From: Bacteroidota bacterium
GTDB taxonomy: Bacteria > Bacteroidota > Bacteroidia > 2-12-FULL-35-15
Reading direction: 5' to 3'
Assembly: GCA_947476185.1 (NCBI GenBank)
Contig: CANJPX010000015.1
Location: forward strand, 1 to 53,868
DNA: 53,868 nucleotides
The translations under genes were made by a program, and so were the position numbers. Numbering within the stretch: the first letter of the stretch is position 1; the number at the start of each line of letters is the position of its first letter. The notes under the pieces are model-generated. The model worked only from the letters and a program-made list of their open reading frames with translations, searched no databases and was not told the DNA's origin. Below, piece by piece: positions 25,590 through 34,045 of the stretch.

Positions 25590-28500
25590 TTATCTCAGCA
25601 ACGTTACAGAACCTTTAAACTCTTTGTATTCGCCTTTAGAAGTTTTGAATCGAACTAAATAAACATAAACACCCATTTCTTGTTTGGCGCCACCGTTCAT
25701 TCCGTCCCAACCCTGTTCTACATTTGTGGTTGTAAATACTTTTAATCCCCACCGATTAAATACATCGAATTCATAATCAGTAAAATCTACGAAAGTGGTA
25801 ACCGGAATAAATAGCCCGTTATATCCAGATGGTCGAAATGCATTCGGAATAAATACGATTGGATCCTGATATGCTTCCGCGATATTGGAAATGCTATTAT
25901 CACTAAAACCAAAGGTATTACCCATTCCTTCTTGCGCTTCCACATAATAATTAAACACTCCCTGCCCTTGTAAGATCCCTGAAATATCATCCGTATAGGC
26001 ATTCATTCCGGAACCAGTAAATGGAATAGTCGCAATTGGCGTTGGGTTCATCACACCACCAATACCTCTGTAAATACTGTATGACATAACATTCCCTAAC
26101 CAATTTTCATAGTCGTTCCAGGATAAATAATTTAGCATGGTTGTACTGTTACTAACAGCATTAAGCAGCATTGTCCTGCCAATATTGGTTTCCAACCCAT
26201 CATAACCACAGCTATCTACATTTATAATTTTGTAATAATAACTATTCTTATCAGTCAAAACATTAAGATCGTTGAATACGACCGGCGAAGATGCGCTTAC
26301 AGGCACAGTTCCCACATGCGTATAATTTGCAGGAACATTATCCAAAGAACGCATAATCTTGTAATTCAACGTTGAAGCAGCAACATCAACATGACAGGTC
26401 ACATCTACCCTATCCGGATCTAAAACACTTACTTTCCTGAGATATGAGAATGTTGGAGGAACCGGTACCGCAGAATAAAAACTAATTCGATTGGAAGAAA
26501 CTGTTCTGGTTCCTGATGCATCATATGCTTCGATTTTATAATAATACGTTGTACTTGCTGCCAATCCGGGTGATGAATATGTTAAAGCTCCCGGAGCAAC
26601 AGTCGCTAATAATGAGTATGGCCCTGCAATACCTGTGGTAGCTTGATATATTCTATAACCTGCTAATCCTGTTCCAATAATTGGATAAGCTGTCCAAGTC
26701 AGATTTACACTTCTGCTGCATATATTGGCAACCGAAGAAAGGTAAATTGTAGAGAATACAGCACCTAGCGGACTCACATTTCCACATGTATCAAACGCTG
26801 CCAAACGGTATTGTTCGGAAGCGAGATCGGCATCAGATAACGAATAATTATAATTTGTATTGTTTATTCCATAAACTGTATCAATTGGGATCCATGCTGT
26901 GCCATCAAATCTATAAACAATATAAGCGGCCACATCCAATGAAGGATTTACATTCCAGTTCATTAAGGCATTGTTGCTATTATCAACACTGAGTGTATCA
27001 AAAACAGGAATTGCAGGAACAATAATATTTTGAAACAATCCTCCATCAATAGAAGAAACTGAAGTACAACCTGTGTTATCTGCGATTTCAACACGATAAT
27101 TAACCGTTGCATTGCAAACCATGATTGTATCAATAAAACTCAAACTTGTTGTTGTTCCAACCAATGTCCAACTACCTATAGGGAACTCCTGATAGATATT
27201 ATAAATTCCGGATGAAGTAGAAATTGAAGGGCTTGCAATTGGGTTCCAAGACAATACAGCTGTTCCATTACTCGGATTGCTAACAGTTAGATGAATGGAT
27301 TCAACAGTATCTTTTGCAGTTGAATAAACTTGTCCGGCACATCCCGATCTTGTTTCAATATAATAGTAAACAGGAGCGACATTTGCGTTTGCTCCTATAT
27401 GTGTGTAGGAAGTTTGTCCGTATACAAAAATGCTGTCTAGCAATGTAAATGGCCCGGCAGCAGAAGAGGATGTATAAATTTGATAACTATTGAATGTTCC
27501 GCCTGTATCGGCAGGAGTTGACCAGGTAAGTGTTACATCGCCATTCGGCAAAACAGAAACACACCGAGGCTGAGGTGACTCAACTATTGGTAAAGCAAGA
27601 ACGGTTATGGAAACGGTTGTAATTTTTTCGGCAGGAGCGGGACAAAAATCATCTTTCGTTTTAAAAACGAACGTATACGTATTTGAATGCGTATTGCAGG
27701 CCGAATTATTGGAAATGTGACTACAGCTTGTTTGCCAGTTAAACGTTGTAGATGCATTCATAGAGCCTGTTACAGGAGATGCAGGCGTTAATGTAGCACA
27801 AGGCGTATTTAAGCAACCTGAAACAGTACTCGTAAAACCTATGCCAAATTGTGTTCCTGTTGCGGAAATAGTAACTGTTTGCGGAGTGATACCATCCGAT
27901 AAAAGATCCATGTCATTACCGCTAAGTGTTAAATTAACAGCTGTTCCTGCCAATACTGTATCCTGATAAACTGTTGTGGTAACGGTGGGCGGATTATTAG
28001 ACGCGCATGGCAAAAGAACAATTTGAATTTCACGATAGATCTCTGCAACTAATTGCCCGCATTTCCAGGCTTCCACTTTTACTACAGTCACAAAATTCCC
28101 TTGCGTGTAGGATGTAAAAGATATCTCTCCTGTTGCAGGATTTATGGTAGCAGGGACATTCAATGGATTTTGCAAAACACCAGGTAAAGGACTTGTTGCA
28201 CTATAACCTGGTGCAAATGGAATCAAAACTGGGTCTGTCGGAGGATTGTATACAGGACTGAAATCATCTAATGGTGCAGCCCATGAATAAGACAAAGAAT
28301 CTAATTCCGGATCGTATGCATTATGATTATATGTAAAAGGATACCCTACACAAATCACTGTGCTCGGACTTTCCAAAAATTTTGGAGATGAATCAAAACA
28401 AGGATTCGCATTCATACCACTGTATGAATACATTACAGCCCGGAGCGTAAAGCCGTATGCACCCGCGGTTTGTAAATTGGTAATTGACCCATTTCTGCAA

Positions 28501-28925
28501 CAATCATCATAGGTAAAGATCCAGCCCTGAGTCGGGGGAACACCTGGCAAAGCTATTGGAGCTGACTGAAATACAGTTTCCTGAACAGCACCGGAAACAG
28601 GAGTTGCGCTTAAAGGCCAACCGGGTGAAGATTCAGCTCCTGTGCAGGAAATAGCCGGCCCACCTGCATTACAAGAAGGAGATATATCTGACTGTGAGAT
28701 AAGGCTTAAAGGTATAGAGGAAACTGTTGGGTGATTAAAAACAGATAAGGAAACGATGGGTGAAGTAGCTATTCCATTGCAATCGCGGTAAAGCTTCATT
28801 GTAAAAACATATTGCCCACCTCCAACACAATCCCAGGTTATCTCTCCTCCCATCAAATGGGATGCATCTGTTTCAAGCGAAAACAAAGCAGTAAATCCAA
28901 GAAGAAGAAAAAATTTCTTTAACAT
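25590..28925 (-). CDS. Large surface protein with FN3-like repeats and type-B (CHU_C) T9SS C-terminal domain
   Basis: This 1111-residue secreted protein has a signal peptide (LLLGFTALFSLETDA) followed by SHLMGGEITWDC, an N-terminal motif common in Bacteroidota surface adhesins. It then has a run of about seven FN3-like beta domains (for example PVFDTLSVDNSNNALMNW and GLAGYRIYQATTGIAG, with TYYYKIEAYDASG) and ends in the gliding-type CTD: IVFIPNAFRPSGYNG, EFDVFNRWGLKVF and MGVYVYLVRFKT. Type-B CTD proteins are exported by T9SS and often act in adhesion or gliding. No enzymatic domain is visible. A strong promoter lies directly upstream (28945-28975), and its -33 element ends one base before the M16 partner gene's stop codon. 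Confidence 0.85.
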   Translation of the reverse strand: MLKKFFLLLGFTALFSLETDASHLMGGEITWDCVGGGQYVFTMKLYRDCNGIATSPIVSLSVFNHPTVSSIPLSLISQSDISPSCNAGGPAISCTGAESSPGWPLSATPVSGAVQETVFQSAPIALPGVPPTQGWIFTYDDCCRNGSITNLQTAGAYGFTLRAVMYSYSGMNANPCFDSSPKFLESPSTVICVGYPFTYNHNAYDPELDSLSYSWAAPLDDFSPVYNPPTDPVLIPFAPGYSATSPLPGVLQNPLNVPATINPATGEISFTSYTQGNFVTVVKVEAWKCGQLVAEIYREIQIVLLPCASNNPPTVTTTVYQDTVLAGTAVNLTLSGNDMDLLSDGITPQTVTISATGTQFGIGFTSTVSGCLNTPCATLTPASPVTGSMNASTTFNWQTSCSHISNNSACNTHSNTYTFVFKTKDDFCPAPAEKITTVSITVLALPIVESPQPRCVSVLPNGDVTLTWSTPADTGGTFNSYQIYTSSSAAGPFTLLDSIFVYGQTSYTHIGANANVAPVYYYIETRSGCAGQVYSTAKDTVESIHLTVSNPSNGTAVLSWNPIASPSISTSSGIYNIYQEFPIGSWTLVGTTTSLSFIDTIMVCNATVNYRVEIADNTGCTSVSSIDGGLFQNIIVPAIPVFDTLSVDNSNNALMNWNVNPSLDVAAYIVYRFDGTAWIPIDTVYGINNTNYNYSLSDADLASEQYRLAAFDTCGNVSPLGAVFSTIYLSSVANICSRSVNLTWTAYPIIGTGLAGYRIYQATTGIAGPYSLLATVAPGALTYSSPGLAASTTYYYKIEAYDASGTRTVSSNRISFYSAVPVPPTFSYLRKVSVLDPDRVDVTCHVDVAASTLNYKIMRSLDNVPANYTHVGTVPVSASSPVVFNDLNVLTDKNSYYYKIINVDSCGYDGLETNIGRTMLLNAVSNSTTMLNYLSWNDYENWLGNVMSYSIYRGIGGVMNPTPIATIPFTGSGMNAYTDDISGILQGQGVFNYYVEAQEGMGNTFGFSDNSISNIAEAYQDPIVFIPNAFRPSGYNGLFIPVTTFVDFTDYEFDVFNRWGLKVFTTTNVEQGWDGMNGGAKQEMGVYVYLVRFKTSKGEYKEFKGSVTLLR

Positions 28926-28944
28926 CTAAAATTGGTAATAGCTA

Positions 28945-28975
28945 CAAATTTAATCTATTATAGGTGCTTTGCCAA
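28945..28975 (-). promoter_or_regulatory. Promoter of the large surface-protein gene
   Basis: On the minus strand a TTG at 28975-28973 is followed, after 20 bases, by a perfect -7 TAAATTTG at 28952-28945. The ATG at 28925 leaves a short leader of roughly a dozen bases. Spacing and both elements fit the consensus. Confidence 0.7.
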
Positions 28976-30259
28976 TTATTTTTTACCTACCACCAATTCG
29001 ATCATGCTCTCTTTTTCGAAATAAGTAATGGCGAGTTCACGCAGTTGAGACGCAGAAATCCCCTTAATGGTTGCAATGTATTTATCAAAATAATCATATG
29101 ATAGTCCATATTCAAGGATTCCTTTAAAACGCTCCGCCATAGCGAAAGGACCATCAACAGACCGAAGGAATGTTCCTAATAAATAATTTTTTACCAATTG
29201 CAATTCATCTTCAGGAATAATTTCAGTACGTAAACGATCCATTTCAAAGTATATTTCGTTGACTGCATTTTTACATACATCTACTCCTACTTCAGTAGAA
29301 ATAAAGAAATAACCGGAATGCTGAAGAGAAGCTATTCCTGAGCCGATACCGTATGTATAGCCTTTATCTTCACGGATATTTGACATCAAACGTGAACCAA
29401 AGTATCCACCGAAAATGGTATTTAAAATTTGTAATGATTGGAAATCAGGATGTGTTTTATTGAACATCACCTTCCCTATTCGTATGGCCGATTGCAAAGC
29501 ATCGTCTTTGTAGATCAATTGTTCTCTTTGCGGATTGGTAATGATCTCGATCTTGTTGGTTTTAATGGCACTTTCCGGAGACCAATCATTACCGCCAAAA
29601 TGTTCGTCCAAAAGCGAAAAAACATCCTCATCTATTTTCCCGGCAAGCACTATTTTGCAATTATCAGAACGATAAAATGACTTATAGAAACTCTTCAAAT
29701 TACCAACATTAATCAATTCAAAATCAGACTCTTTTACATTTATTCCATAAGGATGTTTTTCACCAAACAGCAATTCGGTAAAACGCTTACGTGCAACGTT
29801 CGCCACCTTCTGATTATTGACATAAAATTTCTGTTTCTTATTTGTTAAATGAGTATGCAACTCCTCCTCCGGAAAAGTTGCATTTTTTATTACATCTTCC
29901 ACTACAGATAAAGTAGATCTCAAATGTTTGTTAAGTGTATATAAAACAACAGAAGCATTATCCTGGGAAACGCCAACTTCTAAAAAAGCACCATAATAAT
30001 CAACAGCATCTGCAATTTCTGCAGCTGACATTTTTGTTGTCCCCTCCTCCAGCATCGTATTAACAGAAGCTGCTTGCAAGGGCTTTTGCTGATAAAACAT
30101 ACCGGCAGCAAATAGAAATTCCACCTTTATCAATTCCTGGGTTCCTGCATTTATTGAATAAACAGGGATCTTATTACGCAGCTGCTTTTCAGTAGCACGG
30201 ATAATTTCTATTTTCTCAACGGTCTTAAATGCGGGAGATACTTTTCTATCTATAGCCAT
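28976..30259 (-). CDS. M16-family peptidase-like protein, non-catalytic partner subunit
   Basis: From the ATG at 30259 (the TTG at 30271 is less likely) the product has 427 residues and two M16 domains. The zinc motif HxxEH is absent: the equivalent stretch reads VNTMLEEGTTKMS. The Arg/Tyr pair typical of the substrate-binding partner is present in SRLMSNIREDKGYTYG. So it is the inactive subunit of a heterodimeric M16B protease, like the mitochondrial-processing-peptidase-type pairs. It follows the catalytic gene by about 40 bases. No signal peptide is evident from the chosen start, so the complex may be cytoplasmic or use an unusual export route. Confidence 0.85.
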   Translation of the reverse strand: MAIDRKVSPAFKTVEKIEIIRATEKQLRNKIPVYSINAGTQELIKVEFLFAAGMFYQQKPLQAASVNTMLEEGTTKMSAAEIADAVDYYGAFLEVGVSQDNASVVLYTLNKHLRSTLSVVEDVIKNATFPEEELHTHLTNKKQKFYVNNQKVANVARKRFTELLFGEKHPYGINVKESDFELINVGNLKSFYKSFYRSDNCKIVLAGKIDEDVFSLLDEHFGGNDWSPESAIKTNKIEIITNPQREQLIYKDDALQSAIRIGKVMFNKTHPDFQSLQILNTIFGGYFGSRLMSNIREDKGYTYGIGSGIASLQHSGYFFISTEVGVDVCKNAVNEIYFEMDRLRTEIIPEDELQLVKNYLLGTFLRSVDGPFAMAERFKGILEYGLSYDYFDKYIATIKGISASQLRELAITYFEKESMIELVVGKK

Positions 30260-30298
30260 AAATGAGTTCAAAGTTTGAAGTTTAAAAGTTTAAAAGTT

Positions 30299-31537
30299 TT
30301 ATTTCTTAGCTGAATAATACAAGGTCGAACAATTCTCTTTTCTGAATATGATGTTCGCTTGTTCTTTTATCTGCTCTGCTGTGACTGACAGATATTCCCC
30401 AACCTCCTCGTTCACCATGTTTGCATTACCCAAAAGTTCCGAAACAGCCAAATTAGTTGCCTTATTTAACACTTCAATTTCTCCGAAAACGTGTGATGAC
30501 TCCATTTTATTTTTCACTTTTTGCAGTTCATCAATAGTTACCAATTGTGTTTTTATTTTTTCTAATTCTTCGATGATCCCCTGCTCCGCTTCACCCATCG
30601 TTACACCTTTTGAAAGTTTTCCTGAAACAACAAACAACCCTTTATCAAAATCTCCCATGACATAAGCCTGAAGATCGCTAAACATTTTTTTATCCTTGAT
30701 CAACGCATTGTGCATACGGGATGAATTGCCTCTGGAAAGTATATCCGAGATCAAGTCGGTTGCATAATATTCTTTATCGAAGCGTGAACACATGTGGTAG
30801 GCCATGTATATTGCATCCGCAGGAACATCTCGTTCGACCATCAAACTTCGTGCTTCTGTTTGCTCCGGCTCTACCGGCAAATTACGTTTATTATCAGGGC
30901 CTTTAGGAATTGGTCCAAACCATTTCTCCGACAGCTTCTTCACTTCTTCTAACGCTACGTTTCCGGCAACAACCATAATCGCATTATTTGGACAGTAGAA
31001 TTTTTTAAAGAAATTCTTCACATCTTCCATTTTAGCATTTTCAATATGGGAGATCTCTTTCCCAATAGTATCCCATTGATAAGGGTGAACCTTATAGATC
31101 ATTGGCCGCATCAACAACCAAACATCACCATAAGGTTGATTTAAATACCGTTGCTTGAATTCTTCGATCACAACACTTCTTTGCACTTCAAGACTTTTAT
31201 CCGAGAAAGCCAGACTCAACATACGATCGCTTTCCAGCCAAAATCCAGTTTCAAGATTTTCGGATGGTAGAGTCAAATAATAATTGGTGATATCGTTTGT
31301 TGTGAACGCATTGTTTTCACCACCTACACGCTGCAAAGGTTCATCGTAATTCGGAATATTGATTGAGCCTCCAAACATTAAATGCTCGAAGAGGTGCGCA
31401 AATCCTGTTTGTTCGGGATTTTCATCACGGGCACCAACATTGTATAAAATGTTTATACAAGCAATTGGAGTAGATTTATCCTGATGAAAAATAACTTTCA
31501 GTCCGTTCTGCAATTCAAATTTTTCGTATTTTATCAT
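30299..31537 (-). CDS. M16-family zinc metallopeptidase, catalytic subunit
   Basis: This 412-residue M16B peptidase has the zinc motif HLFEH (His48, Glu51, His52) with the third ligand glutamate in SVVIEEFKQR (Glu125 or Glu126). The second domain (from about 210) lacks the motif, as expected. It starts with MIKYEKFELQNGLKVIFHQD, typical for the family, without a signal peptide. It precedes the partner gene in the same direction with a short gap, consistent with an operon. Such pairs degrade peptides or process small proteins; no specific substrate can be inferred. The upstream region holds a block of palindromic tandem repeats. Confidence 0.93.
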   Translation of the reverse strand: MIKYEKFELQNGLKVIFHQDKSTPIACINILYNVGARDENPEQTGFAHLFEHLMFGGSINIPNYDEPLQRVGGENNAFTTNDITNYYLTLPSENLETGFWLESDRMLSLAFSDKSLEVQRSVVIEEFKQRYLNQPYGDVWLLMRPMIYKVHPYQWDTIGKEISHIENAKMEDVKNFFKKFYCPNNAIMVVAGNVALEEVKKLSEKWFGPIPKGPDNKRNLPVEPEQTEARSLMVERDVPADAIYMAYHMCSRFDKEYYATDLISDILSRGNSSRMHNALIKDKKMFSDLQAYVMGDFDKGLFVVSGKLSKGVTMGEAEQGIIEELEKIKTQLVTIDELQKVKNKMESSHVFGEIEVLNKATNLAVSELLGNANMVNEEVGEYLSVTAEQIKEQANIIFRKENCSTLYYSAKK

Positions 31538-31567
31538 AGTATATTTTAGATTCTAATTATCATTTTT

Positions 31568-31811
31568 ACACACCCCTGCCCCTCTCTAGAGGGGAATTCA
31601 TTCTTCTCAATTTTGAAATTTACGTTTCAAATAAAAATATTCATTAATAAATTAATCTTTAAATGTTTTCAGTATCGATTCCCATCTTGAACGGGGAATT
31701 CATTCTTATCAATTTTGAAATTTACGTTTCAAATAAAAACATTGAATAATAAATAAAATTCAAATGTTAGCACTATCAAATCCCCTCTTGAGAGGGGTTA
31801 GGGGTGTGTTT
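31568..31811. repeat. Two-and-a-half tandem copies of a ~102-bp palindrome-containing repeat
   Basis: Three near-identical short palindromes start at 31579 (CCCCTCTCTAGAGGGG), 31681 (a decayed copy) and 31782 (CCCCTCTTGAGAGGGG), 102 and 101 bases apart. The two spacers are ~80-85% alike, including the shared stretch TTTTGAAATTTACGTTTCAA. The block is bounded by oppositely oriented GTGT/ACAC-CCCC sequences (ACACACCCCTG at the left, AGGGGTGTGT at the right). It has no coding capacity. It may be a miniature mobile or repetitive extragenic element; it lies between the M16 operon and the flavoenzyme gene. Confidence 0.75.
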
Positions 31812-31827
31812 TTTAATTATTATTACA

Positions 31828-32775
31828 CTAAAACCCTTTCATTAATTCCTCTTTCGCTTTTTTATACTCTTCAACTATTTCCTCAACAATCGCTTTTGCA
31901 GGTTTTATTTCTTTTATAAATGCAGAAACTTGTCCGATTTCTAATTCGCCTTCAATTAAATCACCGTCAAACATACCTTTTTTTGCACGACCACGACCTA
32001 ATAATTGGCTTAATTCTTCAAGAGAAGCACCTTTGTTTTCTGCATTTTGAACCTCATCAAAAAACTTATTCTTCAGCAAACGGACAGGAGTTAATTGTTT
32101 CAACATTAATTTCGTATCGCCTTCATTTGAAGATATTACCCTATTTTTAAAATTAATGTTGGCAGACGATTCTTCAGATGCAACAAACCGGCTCCCTACC
32201 TGAACTCCATCGGCACCCAATGCCATGACTGCTAACATTGCTCTTCCGGTAGCAATTCCTCCTGCTGCAATTACAGGAATTGATACAGTTTGTTTTATCA
32301 ATGGGATCAAGCAAAGTGTGGTTGTTTCCTCTCTTCCATTATGCCCACCCGCTTCAAACCCTTCGGCTACAATTGCATCCACTCCGGCTTCTTCTGCTTT
32401 TTTTGCAAACGTTGCATTCGCTACAACATGGACAACGATGATACCATTATCTTTTAATTTTTGAGTCCAGGTTTTAGGATTACCAGCCGATGTAAAAACG
32501 ATCTTAACACCTTCTGAAATAATCGTACTAATATGTTTGTCAATATCAGGATAAAGCATCGGAAGATTTACCGCAAAAATCCCATTATTGGTCGCTTTTT
32601 TACATTTTTTAATGTGTTCAAGCAAAATTTCAGGATGCATACTACCACTTCCAATTACCCCCAATCCGCCAGCATTACTAACAGCAGCAGCAAGCTCCCA
32701 GCCGCTGCACCAAATCATCCCCGCTTGAATGATCGGATATTTAATATTAAAAAGTTGGGTTATTCTATTGTTCAT
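31828..32775 (-). CDS. Nitronate monooxygenase / FabK-like FMN-dependent oxidoreductase
   Basis: From the ATG at 32775 (MNNRITQLFNIKYPIIQAGM) the product has 315 residues, the normal length. The open frame continues 63 codons upstream but overlaps the divergent gene and has no family similarity. Family features: the N-terminal YPIIQAGM, the AVSNAGGLGVIGSG glycine loop, EGFEAGGHNGRE, and the phosphate-binding IAAGGIATGRAMLAVMALGADGVQVGSRF. Members are nitronate monooxygenases (2-nitropropane dioxygenase type) or enoyl-ACP reductase II (FabK), both TIM-barrel FMN enzymes. The EAGGHNGREET stretch is found in both groups, so I leave it open. It appears monocistronic. Confidence 0.9.
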   Translation of the reverse strand: MNNRITQLFNIKYPIIQAGMIWCSGWELAAAVSNAGGLGVIGSGSMHPEILLEHIKKCKKATNNGIFAVNLPMLYPDIDKHISTIISEGVKIVFTSAGNPKTWTQKLKDNGIIVVHVVANATFAKKAEEAGVDAIVAEGFEAGGHNGREETTTLCLIPLIKQTVSIPVIAAGGIATGRAMLAVMALGADGVQVGSRFVASEESSANINFKNRVISSNEGDTKLMLKQLTPVRLLKNKFFDEVQNAENKGASLEELSQLLGRGRAKKGMFDGDLIEGELEIGQVSAFIKEIKPAKAIVEEIVEEYKKAKEELMKGF

Positions 32776-32854
32776 AATTATAACTTTTTTATTTTTGTAG
32801 AGAAGTACGAAGGTAAATAAAAAAAAATGCGTTATTTTTATAAATAAATTTTTA

Positions 32855-32862
32855 TATATTTG
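32855..32862 (+). promoter_or_regulatory. Perfect -7-like element (TATATTTG) immediately before the DUF6089 gene
   Basis: TATATTTG ends four bases before the ATG at 32867. If real it would give a leaderless or nearly leaderless transcript. No TTG at the -33 distance is clear and the sequence is very AT-rich, so it may be chance. Confidence 0.3.
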
Positions 32863-32866
32863 TGGT

Positions 32867-33775
32867 ATGCGTAAACTATTCGTTCTCCTATTACTCTCTT
32901 CTTTTTCTGTTAATGCTTTTAGCCAATATCTTTGGGATTTTGGAGCACATGTTGGTGCCTCCAATTACCTAGGTGAAATGGGGGGGAAAGCAGGTACACG
33001 CAGGGACTTTATTTCCGACATGAAATTATCCAAGACTCAATTTGCTGTTGGTGGATTCGCACGTTATAAATTAAACCCCATTGTTTCAGCTAAGCTTGGG
33101 TTAAACTGGAATCGTATTGCCGGAGCAGACTATCTTTCAACAAATCCAGGGAGGGCAGGAAGAAATTTGTCTTTCAGAGATGATATAATTGATCTTGAAC
33201 TTACAGGACAATTCTTTTTCGTTGATATTCCTGATTTAGGCCATACCTATCGTTATAGAAATGATTTTAGGATGTATGCTTTTGTCGGTGTTGGAGCATT
33301 TTATTATAATCCTAAAACATACTACAATGGAAGTTGGGTAGCGCTTCGCCCCTTAAAAACTGAAGGTAAAAAATATTCAGCTGTAAGTGCTTCTATTCCA
33401 TTAGGTATTGGAATGTATTTTACGATTGATAAAAAACACCGTATTGGTTGGGAATTTAACTGGAGAACGACATTTTCAGATTATTTAGATGACGTAAGCA
33501 CTGTTTATGCTGACCCTGCTGATTTAACAAGTGCTGAAGCTATTGCTTTAGCGAACAGAAGAGGTGAATTAGGTAATACTAGCGGTATACCAAACAAGGA
33601 TAACTATTTACCTGGTACAAAACGTGGAGATCCTTCTCATAAGGATTCATACATGACCACTTCCATTAATTACAGTTATATTATCAGAGGGCGTAGTTCA
33701 TTTTACCGTTCTAAATATGGTAGTATATTCAAACATAAGAAATATAAGAAACGTAAGATACGTGCTAAGTTCTAG
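32867..33775 (+). CDS. DUF6089-family outer-membrane beta-barrel protein, PorG-like
   Basis: The 302-residue product starts with a clear signal peptide (MRKLFVLLLLSSFSVNAFSQ) followed by WDFGAHVGASNYLGEMGG, a DUF6089/PorG-type barrel start. Long alternating strands run through about residue 250, with the family-typical region NRRGELGNTSG and the loop PNKDNYLPGTKRGDPSHKDSY. PorG is an outer-membrane component of the type IX secretion system, so this may be a T9SS-associated protein, which fits the T9SS substrates in the window. It ends with a very basic tail (FKHKKYKKRKIRAKF). It is monocistronic with a strong terminator. Confidence 0.82.
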   Translation: MRKLFVLLLLSSFSVNAFSQYLWDFGAHVGASNYLGEMGGKAGTRRDFISDMKLSKTQFAVGGFARYKLNPIVSAKLGLNWNRIAGADYLSTNPGRAGRNLSFRDDIIDLELTGQFFFVDIPDLGHTYRYRNDFRMYAFVGVGAFYYNPKTYYNGSWVALRPLKTEGKKYSAVSASIPLGIGMYFTIDKKHRIGWEFNWRTTFSDYLDDVSTVYADPADLTSAEAIALANRRGELGNTSGIPNKDNYLPGTKRGDPSHKDSYMTTSINYSYIIRGRSSFYRSKYGSIFKHKKYKKRKIRAKF

Positions 33776-33778
33776 AAA

Positions 33779-33811
33779 AAAAAGTCCCGCTATACAGCGG
33801 GATTTTTTTTT
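33779..33811 (+). terminator. Intrinsic terminator of the DUF6089 gene
   Basis: Stem TCCCGCT/AGCGGGA (33785-33791 with 33796-33802) with a 4-base loop, preceded by an A-run and followed by nine thymines. It starts just after the stop codon at 33773-33775. Confidence 0.9.
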
Positions 33812-33909
33812 GAAATTACCCACCTTTTTATTTTTCTCTATTTGGAACTGTTCAATAATTAGATGTACATCTGAAAATCAAAATTTCAATTTGATCTTTT
33901 CTATTTGAT

Positions 33910-33943
33910 TGATATTAATCAAAAGATAACTTGATTAATATTA
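33910..33943. promoter_or_regulatory. AT-rich inverted repeat upstream of the three-repeat secreted protein gene
   Basis: An 11-bp perfect inverted repeat (ATATTAATCAA with TTGATTAATAT), extended to 13 bp by one G-U and one T-A pair, encloses an 8-base loop. It lies about 100 bases before the ATG at 34046 and has no T-run, so an operator or protein-binding site is likelier than a terminator. Confidence 0.35.
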
Positions 33944-34045
33944 TAGTTCCCTCCTATCATCAAATCTACTTTTGGCATTGAAACAGTTTGTGTTCTAATA
34001 ACAACATTGTTTCCTGCTATTAATCAAATCTATATAATCAAAAAA

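Noticed and set aside
32776-32964. Sixty-three-codon N-terminal extension of the flavoenzyme frame
   Set aside because: It overlaps the divergent barrel gene and its promoter, has no family match, and the ATG at 32775 gives the normal N-terminus.
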